This document shows positions 1-5,205 of a DNA stretch of 5,205 bases, piece by piece. The translations under genes and the position numbers were made by a program. Positions within the stretch are counted from its first letter, which is position 1. Every line of letters begins with the position of its first letter. This DNA comes from Erythrobacter sp. Its GTDB lineage: Bacteria; Pseudomonadota; Alphaproteobacteria; Sphingomonadales; Sphingomonadaceae. The notes beneath the pieces were generated by a model, which was not told the origin of the DNA, made no database searches, and was given only the letters and a program-made list of their open reading frames with translations. The stretch covers positions 1 through 5,205 of the forward strand of contig JABSPI010000268.1 in NCBI GenBank assembly GCA_013214365.1. Direction: 5' to 3'.

Positions 1-1248
1 GTCGGCTCAGGACTGGGACTGACGACGTCGCGCGGAACGGTCACTTTGATCCCGCCAACCGATGTCTTGAGCGAAACGGGAACCGAGCTTGTGATTGATG
101 GCGTGCGCATGGTGTTTCAAATGACGCCGGGATCCGAAGCGCCGGCTGAAATGAACACCTGGCTGCCTGATTTTAAAGCTTTGTGGATGGCCGAAAACAC
201 CACCAATACGATGCACAACATCCTCACCTTGCGCGGTGCACAAGTGCGCGATCCGTTGATCTGGTCGACCTATATCCAAGAGGCGATCGATCTTTACGCC
301 GACAAAGCGGATGTGAAATTTCAGAGCCACCATTGGCCACTATGGGGCCGCGAAGACATTCTGAGCTACCTCGAGAAACAGCGCGACATGTACAAATTCA
401 TGCATGATCGCACCGTCAATCTGATGAATTCGGGCTATAACGGCGCGGAGATCGCGGACATGATCACCCTGCCCCAGGAGCTGGAGAACAATTGGCCCAC
501 ACGCGGCTATTACGGGACATTGCGGCACAATTCGCGCGCAATCTACCAGCGTTATATGGGCTGGTATGACGGCAATCCGTCCAATCTGAACGTCTTGCCT
601 CCCGAACAAGCGGCGGCAAAATATGTTGAATATATGGGCGGGTCTGACGCAATTATCGAGCGAGCGCGCGGTGATTTTGAAGCGGGCAATTATCGCTGGG
701 TGAGCGAGGCGTTGAAACATGTCGTGTTTGCCGAGCCGGACAATCAGCCCGCGAAATTGCTGCTTGCGGATGCGCTGGAACAATTGGGCTACCAATCCGA
801 AGCCGGCCCTTGGCGGTCAGTCTATCTTCAAGGCGCGTTCGAATTGCGCAACGGCATCCCCGATTTCGCAACGCAAGGCACGGCAAGCCCTGATGTGATC
901 CGCGCAATGCCGCCAGAAATGCTGTTCGATTATCTCGCCGTGCGCCTAAACGGAGAGAAAGCCGCCGGCGCGGATATCGGCCTCAATATGGAGTTCACCG
1001 ATCTGGATGAAACCTATGGCCTGACTGTGCGGAACGGGGTGCTCAATCATGGCCCAGCCTTGGGCGAACCGGACGCGACGATCACTCTGGCGAAATCCAC
1101 GCTTGACGCGGTGCAGTTGGGCGAGACCACTCTGGAGGATGCGCGCGCCAGCGGGGATCTGAAGATTACGGGCGAAGGCGAGCGTTTGGCCCAGTTCCTT
1201 GGCCTTTTGGAAAACTTCCCGTTCTGGTTCGGCCTGGTGACGCCCTGA
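1..1248 (+). CDS. Alkyl/aryl-sulfatase (SdsA1/BDS1-type, metallo-beta-lactamase fold), 3' part, truncated by the window edge
   Basis: This is the C-terminal 415 residues of a zinc-dependent alkylsulfatase, which hydrolyses alkyl sulfate esters such as SDS to the alcohol and sulfate. The frame is open from base 1 and reads VGSGLGLTTSRGTVTLIPPT across a TTG at 46, so that TTG is internal and not a start. Counting from base 1, the end of the catalytic domain has TPGSEAPAEM (Glu46) and AEN (Glu65), then Asn73 and Arg78. From memory, their spacing matches the metal-binding glutamates and the substrate-binding Asn/Arg of Pseudomonas SdsA1. A further metal-ligand motif, SHHWPLWG, lies at about residues 109-116. 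A helical dimerisation domain follows at about 185-285, starting near GWYDGNPSNL. The SCP2-like C-terminal domain covers about 303-410. Relatives are roughly 620-660 residues, so about one third, including any signal peptide and the HxHxDH metal motif, lies outside the window. The family call is secure; the true substrate is not known. Confidence 0.95.
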   Translation, partial: VGSGLGLTTSRGTVTLIPPTDVLSETGTELVIDGVRMVFQMTPGSEAPAEMNTWLPDFKALWMAENTTNTMHNILTLRGAQVRDPLIWSTYIQEAIDLYADKADVKFQSHHWPLWGREDILSYLEKQRDMYKFMHDRTVNLMNSGYNGAEIADMITLPQELENNWPTRGYYGTLRHNSRAIYQRYMGWYDGNPSNLNVLPPEQAAAKYVEYMGGSDAIIERARGDFEAGNYRWVSEALKHVVFAEPDNQPAKLLLADALEQLGYQSEAGPWRSVYLQGAFELRNGIPDFATQGTASPDVIRAMPPEMLFDYLAVRLNGEKAAGADIGLNMEFTDLDETYGLTVRNGVLNHGPALGEPDATITLAKSTLDAVQLGETTLEDARASGDLKITGEGERLAQFLGLLENFPFWFGLVTP

Positions 1249-1255
1249 GGCCGCG

Positions 1256-1296
1256 AGGGCGGCGAGGGCTCGCTACAAATTGCCCCTCGCCGCCCT
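1256..1296 (+). terminator. Perfect 13-bp inverted repeat after the sulfatase stop; possible terminator or mRNA 3' end
   Basis: AGGGCGGCGAGGG at 1256-1268 is exactly complementary to CCCTCGCCGCCCT at 1284-1296, with a 15-base loop. It starts 8 bases after the sulfatase stop codon and is very GC-rich. No T tract follows on the + strand (the next bases are GGCAAGGTGC), so it is not a canonical intrinsic terminator. It may stabilise the 3' end of the mRNA or act with Rho. Confidence 0.55.
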
Positions 1297-1782
1297 GGCA
1301 AGGTGCACCCGCCTAAAGGCTGAGCACCGAAGAAAACAAAGCTGAAACGGGCGGTGCCGCTTACGCGCCTCGAACATGTGCGCCCCATCATTACGAATTT
1401 ATTGGAAGCATTTAGATTTATCTATATTTGACATAGACTTAAGCCCCGGAAGTGAGCGAGGATTCACTCTGACCCACGCAGAACCCAAAGTGCGTTCATA
1501 AGGAAGCGTCACCGTTTCCTAACGAAAGCGCTTTGCTTCAGTCCGGCTTCACAAGTCGACCTCAGCTGGACCCACTTGAGCGGCTGGTATTGGGGCTGCT
1601 GGGTAGAGCCACCGAGGGCTGCTTCTGGGGGTGGAAGCGGACGCTAAACAACCCCGCATTTTCAGAGTTCTTTTTCTATTGGTTCAAGGGCTGAACACTC
1701 ATGACAGTTCCGCCTTTCTCAAACTGCCTGCTTGCACATCGTCAATCATTCGATCGAGGTGCTTATGTGAAGCGCGAAAGCG
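1297..1782. other. Gene-free intergenic stretch with AT-rich patch
   Basis: I see no convincing gene here. Bases 1391-1440 are clearly AT-rich compared with the surroundings and contain the small palindrome TAGAT-TT-ATCTA (1413-1424) and a TTGACA hexamer (1428-1433). No good -10 box lies 16-18 bases further on. A second palindrome, AAAGCGCTTT, sits at 1525-1534. GGTGC (1302-1306) and GCACC (1324-1328) can pair around an inner GCC-TAAA-GGC hairpin. The end of the stretch holds repeat copy A. Open frames here have no usable ribosome binding site and read as low-complexity shadows. The stretch separates the + strand sulfatase from the converging - strand operon. Confidence 0.6.
1579..1642 (+). 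repeat. Intergenic repeat, copy A
   Basis: The core at 1621-1642 begins GCTTCTGGGGGT and ends AAGCGGAC. It matches 4913-4935, which begins GCTTTTGGGGGT and ends AAGCGGAC, with one base change, a diverged GG/AAA spacer and one indel. Both copies are preceded 40-50 bases upstream by AGCGGC (1579 and 4866), so the repeated unit may be about 65-70 bases. Both copies are in the same orientation. I recall similar 'AGCGGACATT' sequences between genes in sphingomonads, but have not verified this. Confidence 0.5.
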
Positions 1783-1784
1783 CT
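1771..1784 (-). other. Small hairpin at the end of the membrane-protein operon
   Basis: AGCGC-GAAA-GCGCT at 1771-1784 forms a 5-bp stem that overlaps the stop codon of the - strand gene ending at 1783. On the - strand it reads AGCGC-TTTC-GCGCT and no T tract follows, so it is at best a weak terminator. Confidence 0.25.
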
Positions 1785-2517
1785 AGTGCGCGATCAGCAT
1801 CCGCCAAAACTCCTGCACTGCACGGGAGCGTGCGATGGGCTCCAACACGAATAATGTCGCATTGGCAATTACAGCAAGATAGGTGGCCGGATGGCGTAAC
1901 ACGGCAAACTTCCACGCAAAGCCAAGCGTCATCGCTATGACAATCGCCTGACAAAGATAGATTGGTGTGGTCAATGCACCCGTATTCTCCACCGTGAAAC
2001 CATAGAGACCGATCCAAATATTTTGCAAGCCGCGGCCGAGCCCCGGCATCATGATCAGAAAGGCTGTCGAGGCCATCCACCAGCCATGATCTTGCGGCGA
2101 TTTGCGGTGCTTGATCGCCATCAGCACGGCAATGGCGAAAGAGATGATCAAAACTATCTCCATCATCATCACCTGAAAGAAGAACCACGGCTCAAAAGGC
2201 CCCATCTCGCCAGGATTGTCGCGCGCAAAATTGGCGTAGACTATATCGCGGTTGAGCTGCCCGACCGACAGCAAGACCATCGCTCCGGCCAGCAGCAAGC
2301 CGATCATTCCCCAAGTGCGATGCTGATCAAGTTTACCCCTGACGAACAACCACGGCTGAGCGATCAGGAAGAGATACCACAGCGTTGCATTCCAATAATG
2401 GACATGCACTGCCCAAGTGTTGCGGGTGAAATCGCCCCAGTAATCAAGGAAGATGCCCGCTTGGACGACCACCAAAGGTGCAATCATCCAAACCCACAGC
2501 GGTTTATAACGCTCCAT
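1783..2517 (-). CDS. Multi-pass inner-membrane protein with conserved histidines (DUF2306-like)
   Basis: The protein has 244 residues when started at the ATG at 2517-2515. That start is preceded by GGAGAG five bases upstream (2528-2523) and gives MERYKPLWVWM, which runs directly into a membrane segment. Upstream in-frame starts would overlap the preceding gene and add a charged, low-quality stretch. About seven hydrophobic segments are visible, near residues 7-24, 41-58, 68-85, 111-135, 147-165, 183-205 and 211-228. Polar marks are HVHYW (His38, His40), LDQHRTWG (His66) and HRKSPQDHGWWM (His137, His144), followed by PGLGRGL. Histidines at membrane edges and the 'Q-P-W-L ... HR-x-x-G' pattern recall DUF2306-type predicted membrane proteins, some of which may bind heme or metal; this is an impression. 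The gene lies 58 bases behind the membrane gene ending at 2576 and is probably in one operon with it. No substrate or reaction can be assigned. Confidence 0.85.
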   Translation of the reverse strand: MERYKPLWVWMIAPLVVVQAGIFLDYWGDFTRNTWAVHVHYWNATLWYLFLIAQPWLFVRGKLDQHRTWGMIGLLLAGAMVLLSVGQLNRDIVYANFARDNPGEMGPFEPWFFFQVMMMEIVLIISFAIAVLMAIKHRKSPQDHGWWMASTAFLIMMPGLGRGLQNIWIGLYGFTVENTGALTTPIYLCQAIVIAMTLGFAWKFAVLRHPATYLAVIANATLFVLEPIARSRAVQEFWRMLIAH

Positions 2518-2522
2518 TCCAT

Positions 2523-2528
2523 CTCTCC
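2523..2528 (-). promoter_or_regulatory. Ribosome binding site deciding the start at 2517
   Basis: The - strand reads GGAGAG, then five bases, then ATG. This is the best Shine-Dalgarno match in the area and supports the 244-residue form over a longer version that would begin at 2634 inside the neighbouring gene. Confidence 0.7.
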
Positions 2529-2575
2529 AGATCAAAAATGGGTGCGGTGCGGGCCATCTTCGGCATGACGCCCAC

Positions 2576-3241
2576 TTACGCAGCTTCAGCCACACTCGGT
2601 CTTTTATTAACGCCCGGCAGAGCTGCGCTAGCACCGAACAAAGCCATCACCGCGAAGCCGATCAAAGCGAACATTCCACCGACCACAAAAGAAGACATTT
2701 GATCGAAGTAGATCAAAAATAGAACCACGCCGGCAGCTGTGTTTGCAGCGATGCCAACCAAATGCGCCCAGCGTGGAAAAAGCCGGTCGGCTGAGTGCCG
2801 CTCAATCCAAAGAACAAGGGCAAACCCCAGCATCATGAGCCCCTGTCCGACCAGGAAGGAAACATTGCTCATGGCGCGGATGATGGCGAACAATTCGACA
2901 TCGGGATCAGCCGTTGACAAGACTTCGCCGTAACCGCCAAGCATGAAAGGGTACATTGGCAGAGTCGTAACAGCTCCAATGGCCGCAAGAGCCCAGCCTG
3001 CTCTGCTGGATCTATTCATGAAGATGATGCTGGCTGTCGCGATGAAAGCAACCGCGAGAATTTCAAAGGTCCAGCCTATGGCCACCTTGGAGTACACCTG
3101 TTTAGCGTAGGCGACCCGTTCAGCGTTGGTGGCATCAACGCCGCCATCAAAGCCTGACATCGTTATTCTGTAATCAACAATGATAATTGGCACCGCAATA
3201 CAGGCCAACAACAGAAAGAAGCCTCCAACTCTATCAGACAT
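2576..3241 (-). CDS. Six-pass inner-membrane protein of unknown function (possibly DUF4386-like)
   Basis: The protein has 221 residues. Hydrophobic segments lie at about 7-24, 54-75, 82-104, 128-146, 159-178 and 185-204. A polar stretch at 28-52 (GFDGGVDATNAERVAY) follows the first segment, and a second polar loop at 105-125 carries ADPDVELFAI. There is no recognisable catalytic motif or signal-peptidase site; the first segment looks like an uncleaved anchor. The size, six-segment plan and long first loop resemble DUF4386-type proteins, but I hold this loosely. The start ATG (3241-3239) has GGGGGTAAG upstream on the - strand, a mediocre ribosome binding site. It is the first gene of the - strand pair, with the 244-residue membrane gene 58 bases behind it, and is divergent from the regulator at 3439. 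The two proteins may form a membrane complex or share a stress response. Confidence 0.82.
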   Translation of the reverse strand: MSDRVGGFFLLLACIAVPIIIVDYRITMSGFDGGVDATNAERVAYAKQVYSKVAIGWTFEILAVAFIATASIIFMNRSSRAGWALAAIGAVTTLPMYPFMLGGYGEVLSTADPDVELFAIIRAMSNVSFLVGQGLMMLGFALVLWIERHSADRLFPRWAHLVGIAANTAAGVVLFLIYFDQMSSFVVGGMFALIGFAVMALFGASAALPGVNKRPSVAEAA

Positions 3242-3321
3242 ATGACTTACCCCCGGTCCGTTTTCACTTCTGAAATTTGAAATTGAACGTGCTCAACAAG
3301 GCCGCAGCCTGCAAGGTGAGC

Positions 3322-3368
3322 TGACCGGTCGCTGGGATTTGACCGCTCTTGACCGCACTTGGCCGATT
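3322..3368. promoter_or_regulatory. TGACCG motif cluster, candidate operator between divergent genes
   Basis: TGACCG occurs at 3322, 3340 and 3350, and the variant TGGCCG at 3360. The last three form a 10-base tandem array: TTGACCGCTC, TTGACCGCAC, TTGGCCGATT (3339-3368). The first copy is part of the palindrome GACCGGTC (3323-3330). A 10-base period places the copies on one face of the helix, as expected for a protein-binding array. It lies about 70 bases before the regulator start and 80 before the divergent membrane operon start. The natural candidate for a binding protein is the HTH protein encoded next to it; this is inference. Confidence 0.5.
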
Positions 3369-3377
3369 TAGAATGAT
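3349..3377 (+). promoter_or_regulatory. Candidate sigma-70-like promoter for the regulator gene
   Basis: TTGACC (3349-3354) matches the -35 consensus at five of six positions, and AATGAT (3372-3377) matches the -10 consensus at four of six after a 17-base spacer. The next start codon is at 3439. The -35 hexamer is itself one of the TGACCG repeats, so a protein bound there would be expected to block RNA polymerase. Confidence 0.35.
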
Positions 3378-3426
3378 CGACTAATGTTTCACTGCATGCG
3401 CGTGTCCACTGAAGTCTCTAATTGGG

Positions 3427-3431
3427 TAGGA
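3427..3431 (+). promoter_or_regulatory. Ribosome binding site for the TTG start at 3439
   Basis: TAGGA ends seven bases before TTG at 3439. The same triplet register contains a TAG stop at 3427-3429, so translation cannot start further upstream. The first in-frame ATG lies far inside the protein, so TTG is the only sensible start. Confidence 0.65.
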
Positions 3432-3438
3432 TTGTTCG

Positions 3439-4809
3439 TTGGATAAAGTCAGGGAAATCCGCCTGGTTGGCTGGAAGCGCATCGCCAAACAGCTGAGCTG
3501 TAGCGAACGAACAGCGAGGCGGTGGGAGCGCGAAGAAGCGCTTCCCGTGCATCGCCAAAAACACGCTGCGCGATCGACCGTATACGCGCATGCAGCGGAA
3601 CTCGAAGCTTGGCTCGATTCTCGCGCTGAAACCAAACCAGTTGAGCGACACAGCGCGAAGAAACGCTCGTTTCCACTCTGGGTTTTTGCCGCGGCGGCCG
3701 TGATGATCAGTTTGACCGGCATAGCTTTCTTGAAGGCGGGCAACTCTTTTGCACCTACGACTGCGTCTGCATCGCAAGATCCGGTGGCTGTTGATCTTTA
3801 TGAGCGCGGGCGATCGCTTTGGCTTGAACGGGGCAAAGAGCCTAATATCAGAGCTATCAAGTTGCTCGAAAAAGCCGTCAAGCGAGATGAAAACTATGCG
3901 GTTGCTTGGGAAGCGCTTGGCTCTGCTTGGCTAACTCTTCCGACATATTCCAGTGATGCAAACGCCCAGAACGCTTTTAACGAAGCGTTGTTTGCTTCAA
4001 ATCGAGCGATAGAGTTGGACCCGAGCCTGACTGAGGCGCGGTCCGTCATGGCTTCGCTTGCACAATTGCGTGGAGATTGGTTAGCAGCCCAAAAAATATT
4101 CGAAGCCGCACACCAGCAAGACCCAAGAAACCCGATGATCATACTCTGGCTTGCGGAGCACTATCGCGACCTTGGTTATCTCAAGCAGTACCGCGCTCAA
4201 CTGCGAGCTGCTAACGAATTAGCGCCAAACTCACCGCCCATCTTAATGGCGCTGGCTATGGGCGAGCAGATCGAAGCGGATCCGAGGGGAGGATTGGAGC
4301 AGCTCCTCTATCTGTGGGAAGACGTTGGCTTACAAACACCAACAATCTGGTTTGGGATTTGGCACATTTATGTTCGCCTTGAGGATTACGACGCAGCCGA
4401 CAGGTGGATTGATGCCTCACCCGCTCCAATGCAGCCAGAGTTGCTGCACTCCTTTCTCGATGCGAAGCGACTGAATAATCCGGACGCTAGTCAACAACTG
4501 AGTTCTAATATCCTCATCGCGTATAAAAGTGGCTTTCCCGGTTGGTTTGCATACACTTTGCTCGACCATTTGGGCGCGCATGAGGTCGCCCTTGATATCG
4601 CGGAGAACGAAGCGAAGACAGGCCACTTTGAGCTATCGATCGTGTTGTTTGACCCTATGTTTCCTGCCGGTCGACAAACCGAGAAGTTCGAACGAGTGGT
4701 CAAAGAATTGGGCTTTGTCGAACATTGGAAAGAGCGAGGGCCACCCGACTTTTGTGACGCAACTCCCAAAGCACCAGTCTGCATGAACTTGCGTGCCGCA
4801 ATGCAATAG
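3439..4809 (+). CDS. Membrane-anchored HTH/TPR one-component transcriptional regulator
   Basis: The protein has 456 residues and uses a TTG start. Residues 8-62 form an excisionase/MerR-like helix-turn-helix: VGWKRIAKQLSCSERTARRW, then ERE-EALPVHR and a STVYAHAAELEAWL recognition tail, a pattern known from HTH_17-type domains. A basic stretch (HSAKKR, 71-76) precedes one membrane helix at about 78-98 (FPLWVFAAAAVMI onward). Positive charges on the N side place the DNA-binding part in the cytoplasm and residues 100-456 in the periplasm. That part is helical with TPR-like pairs: about 115-195 (AVAWEALGSAWL, NRAIELDPS), 196-235 (GDWLAAQKIFEAAHQQDPRN) and 236-275. It ends in PPDFC...PVC (Cys439, Cys448), probably a disulfide. 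The layout resembles CadC/ToxR-type sensors, but with a different DNA-binding domain. It is divergent from the membrane-protein operon and likely controls it, itself, or both. Confidence 0.85.
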   Translation: MDKVREIRLVGWKRIAKQLSCSERTARRWEREEALPVHRQKHAARSTVYAHAAELEAWLDSRAETKPVERHSAKKRSFPLWVFAAAAVMISLTGIAFLKAGNSFAPTTASASQDPVAVDLYERGRSLWLERGKEPNIRAIKLLEKAVKRDENYAVAWEALGSAWLTLPTYSSDANAQNAFNEALFASNRAIELDPSLTEARSVMASLAQLRGDWLAAQKIFEAAHQQDPRNPMIILWLAEHYRDLGYLKQYRAQLRAANELAPNSPPILMALAMGEQIEADPRGGLEQLLYLWEDVGLQTPTIWFGIWHIYVRLEDYDAADRWIDASPAPMQPELLHSFLDAKRLNNPDASQQLSSNILIAYKSGFPGWFAYTLLDHLGAHEVALDIAENEAKTGHFELSIVLFDPMFPAGRQTEKFERVVKELGFVEHWKERGPPDFCDATPKAPVCMNLRAAMQ

Positions 4810-4865
4810 GCAGACCCGTTCTGGGTCGTGAGCCGCACTTTCGATTTCGGTTGCGAGCGCCGCTA

Positions 4866-4935
4866 AGCGGCCAGACCACTGATAGGGGGCTACGGTGAAG
4901 CAGATTTAGTCAGCTTTTGGGGGTAAAAAGCGGAC
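4866..4935 (+). repeat. Intergenic repeat, copy B
   Basis: The core at 4913-4935 (GCTTTTGGGGGT, AAAA, AGCGGAC) is the second copy of the element at 1621-1642, in the same orientation. Like copy A, it has AGCGGC about 45 bases upstream (4866-4871) and a GGGGCT or GGGGGCT in between. Copies A and B lie on either side of the membrane operon and regulator. Confidence 0.5.
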
Positions 4936-5015
4936 ATTGGCAGAAGTTCAGCAATCGCGCTCCCATTCCCTTTCGTGCCTCTGCCGAGCTATGGTCAGGC
5001 GACTACCTTATTGGC

Positions 5016-5020
5016 AGGAG
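5016..5020 (+). promoter_or_regulatory. Ribosome binding site for the gene at 5029
   Basis: AGGAG ends eight bases before the ATG at 5029, a strong Shine-Dalgarno match at good spacing. It fixes the start of the partial membrane protein gene. Confidence 0.7.
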
Positions 5021-5028
5021 CCTACCAG

Positions 5029-5205
5029 ATGAAGATCGCTAGGAAGTATATTGCAGAATATCTACTACTTGCGGCCGTTACGATTGTAAGCATTCTCGGA
5101 TTTTGGGATCTGTATTTTGGGAGCGAAGCTGATCCTCAGCCGCATCACCACCTGCATTTGGTGACAGTGGCTGCTTGGCTATTTTTTCTTCTGTTCCAAC
5201 TTAAC
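5029..5205 (+). CDS. N-terminal part of a membrane protein related to the one at 1783-2517, cut by the window edge
   Basis: Fifty-nine codons are visible, starting MKIARKYIAEYLLLAAVTIV and open at the right edge. The first membrane segment is at about residues 9-27, and a second begins at about 46 (HLVTVAAWLFFLLFQLN). Between them lie FWDLYFGSEADPQPHHHLH. This order matches the protein at 1783-2517: first helix, then YWGDF, then a His-rich HVHYW and a helix with LWYLFLIAQPW. The correspondences are FWDLYFG with LDYWGDF, HHHLH with HVHYW, and AAWLFFLLFQ with LWYLFLIAQ. I therefore call it a probable paralogue, though the identity over this short part is low. The start has a good ribosome binding site (AGGAG). 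Function is unknown; the histidines could bind a metal or heme. Confidence 0.8.
   Translation, partial: MKIARKYIAEYLLLAAVTIVSILGFWDLYFGSEADPQPHHHLHLVTVAAWLFFLLFQLN

Larger units (their letters stand above)
4810..5028. other. Intergenic region with hairpins and repeat copy B
   Basis: The stretch between the regulator and the next membrane gene is 219 bases. It starts with a weak hairpin GACCC-GTTCT-GGGTC (4813-4827) three bases after the regulator stop region, and then GCCGC-TAA-GCGGC (4859-4871). Neither is followed by a T tract. Repeat copy B follows. No clear promoter was found for the gene at 5029. A 13-codon frame (4991-5032) overlaps the next gene start and is discussed in the findings. 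Confidence 0.5.

Noticed and set aside
46..48. TTG as the start of the sulfatase gene
   Set aside because: The frame is open to base 1 and the upstream 15 codons fit the family (GLGLTTSRGTVTLIPPT), so the start lies outside the window.
1047..1391. A - strand frame of 114 codons starting after the sulfatase gene
   Set aside because: More than half lies antisense to the SCP2-like domain of the sulfatase, and the rest crosses the GC-rich hairpin. The product is Arg/Ser/Pro-rich with no recognisable domain.
1670..1700. A GGTTCAAG motif resembling a tRNA T-loop
   Set aside because: No acceptor stem, anticodon arm or D-arm can be built around it.
1701..1940. A + strand frame of 79 codons across the end of the membrane operon
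   Set aside because: It lies mostly antisense to the well-supported membrane gene at 1783-2517, has no convincing ribosome binding site, and its product looks like low-quality reverse translation.
2023..2568. A + strand frame of 181 codons
   Set aside because: It is antisense to the membrane gene at 1783-2517; its His/Pro/Gln-rich product is typical of a shadow of a hydrophobic protein.
2518..2634. A 39-residue N-terminal extension of the 244-residue membrane protein
   Set aside because: It would overlap the end of the upstream membrane gene, is rich in Arg, Lys and Trp rather than family-like, and a good ribosome binding site supports the ATG at 2517.

Overview
The window most likely comes from an alphaproteobacterium, probably of the Sphingomonadales (Erythrobacter-like). 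The reasons are a moderately high GC content, an SdsA1-type alkylsulfatase, a membrane-anchored HTH/TPR regulator ending in a 'PDFC...C' tail of a kind I associate with that group, and an intergenic repeat containing 'AGCGGAC' that I recall from the same group. This assignment rests on recall and was not tested by a search.

Layout. (1) Bases 1-1248, + strand: the 3' part of an alkyl/aryl-sulfatase gene, open at the left edge. A 13-bp perfect inverted repeat follows just after the stop. (2) Bases 1249-1782: a gene-free stretch with an AT-rich patch and copy A of a short intergenic repeat. (3) Bases 1783-3241, - strand: two genes for multi-pass membrane proteins, 58 bases apart and probably co-transcribed. 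(4) Bases 3242-3438: a divergent intergenic region with a cluster of TGACCG motifs at helical spacing and a candidate promoter. (5) Bases 3439-4809, + strand: a TTG-started regulator with an N-terminal helix-turn-helix, one membrane segment and a C-terminal TPR-like domain. (6) Bases 4810-5028: an intergenic region with copy B of the repeat. (7) Bases 5029-5205, + strand: the start of another membrane protein gene, cut by the right edge. Its visible part resembles the start of the membrane protein encoded at 1783-2517.

How the genes may work together (inference). The divergent arrangement suggests that the membrane-bound regulator controls the two-gene membrane operon, and perhaps itself, through the TGACCG cluster. 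The related membrane protein on its other side may belong to the same functional group. The substrate or signal of this module cannot be read from the sequence. The alkylsulfatase looks like an independent neighbour, separated by a hairpin, about 530 bases and a change of strand.
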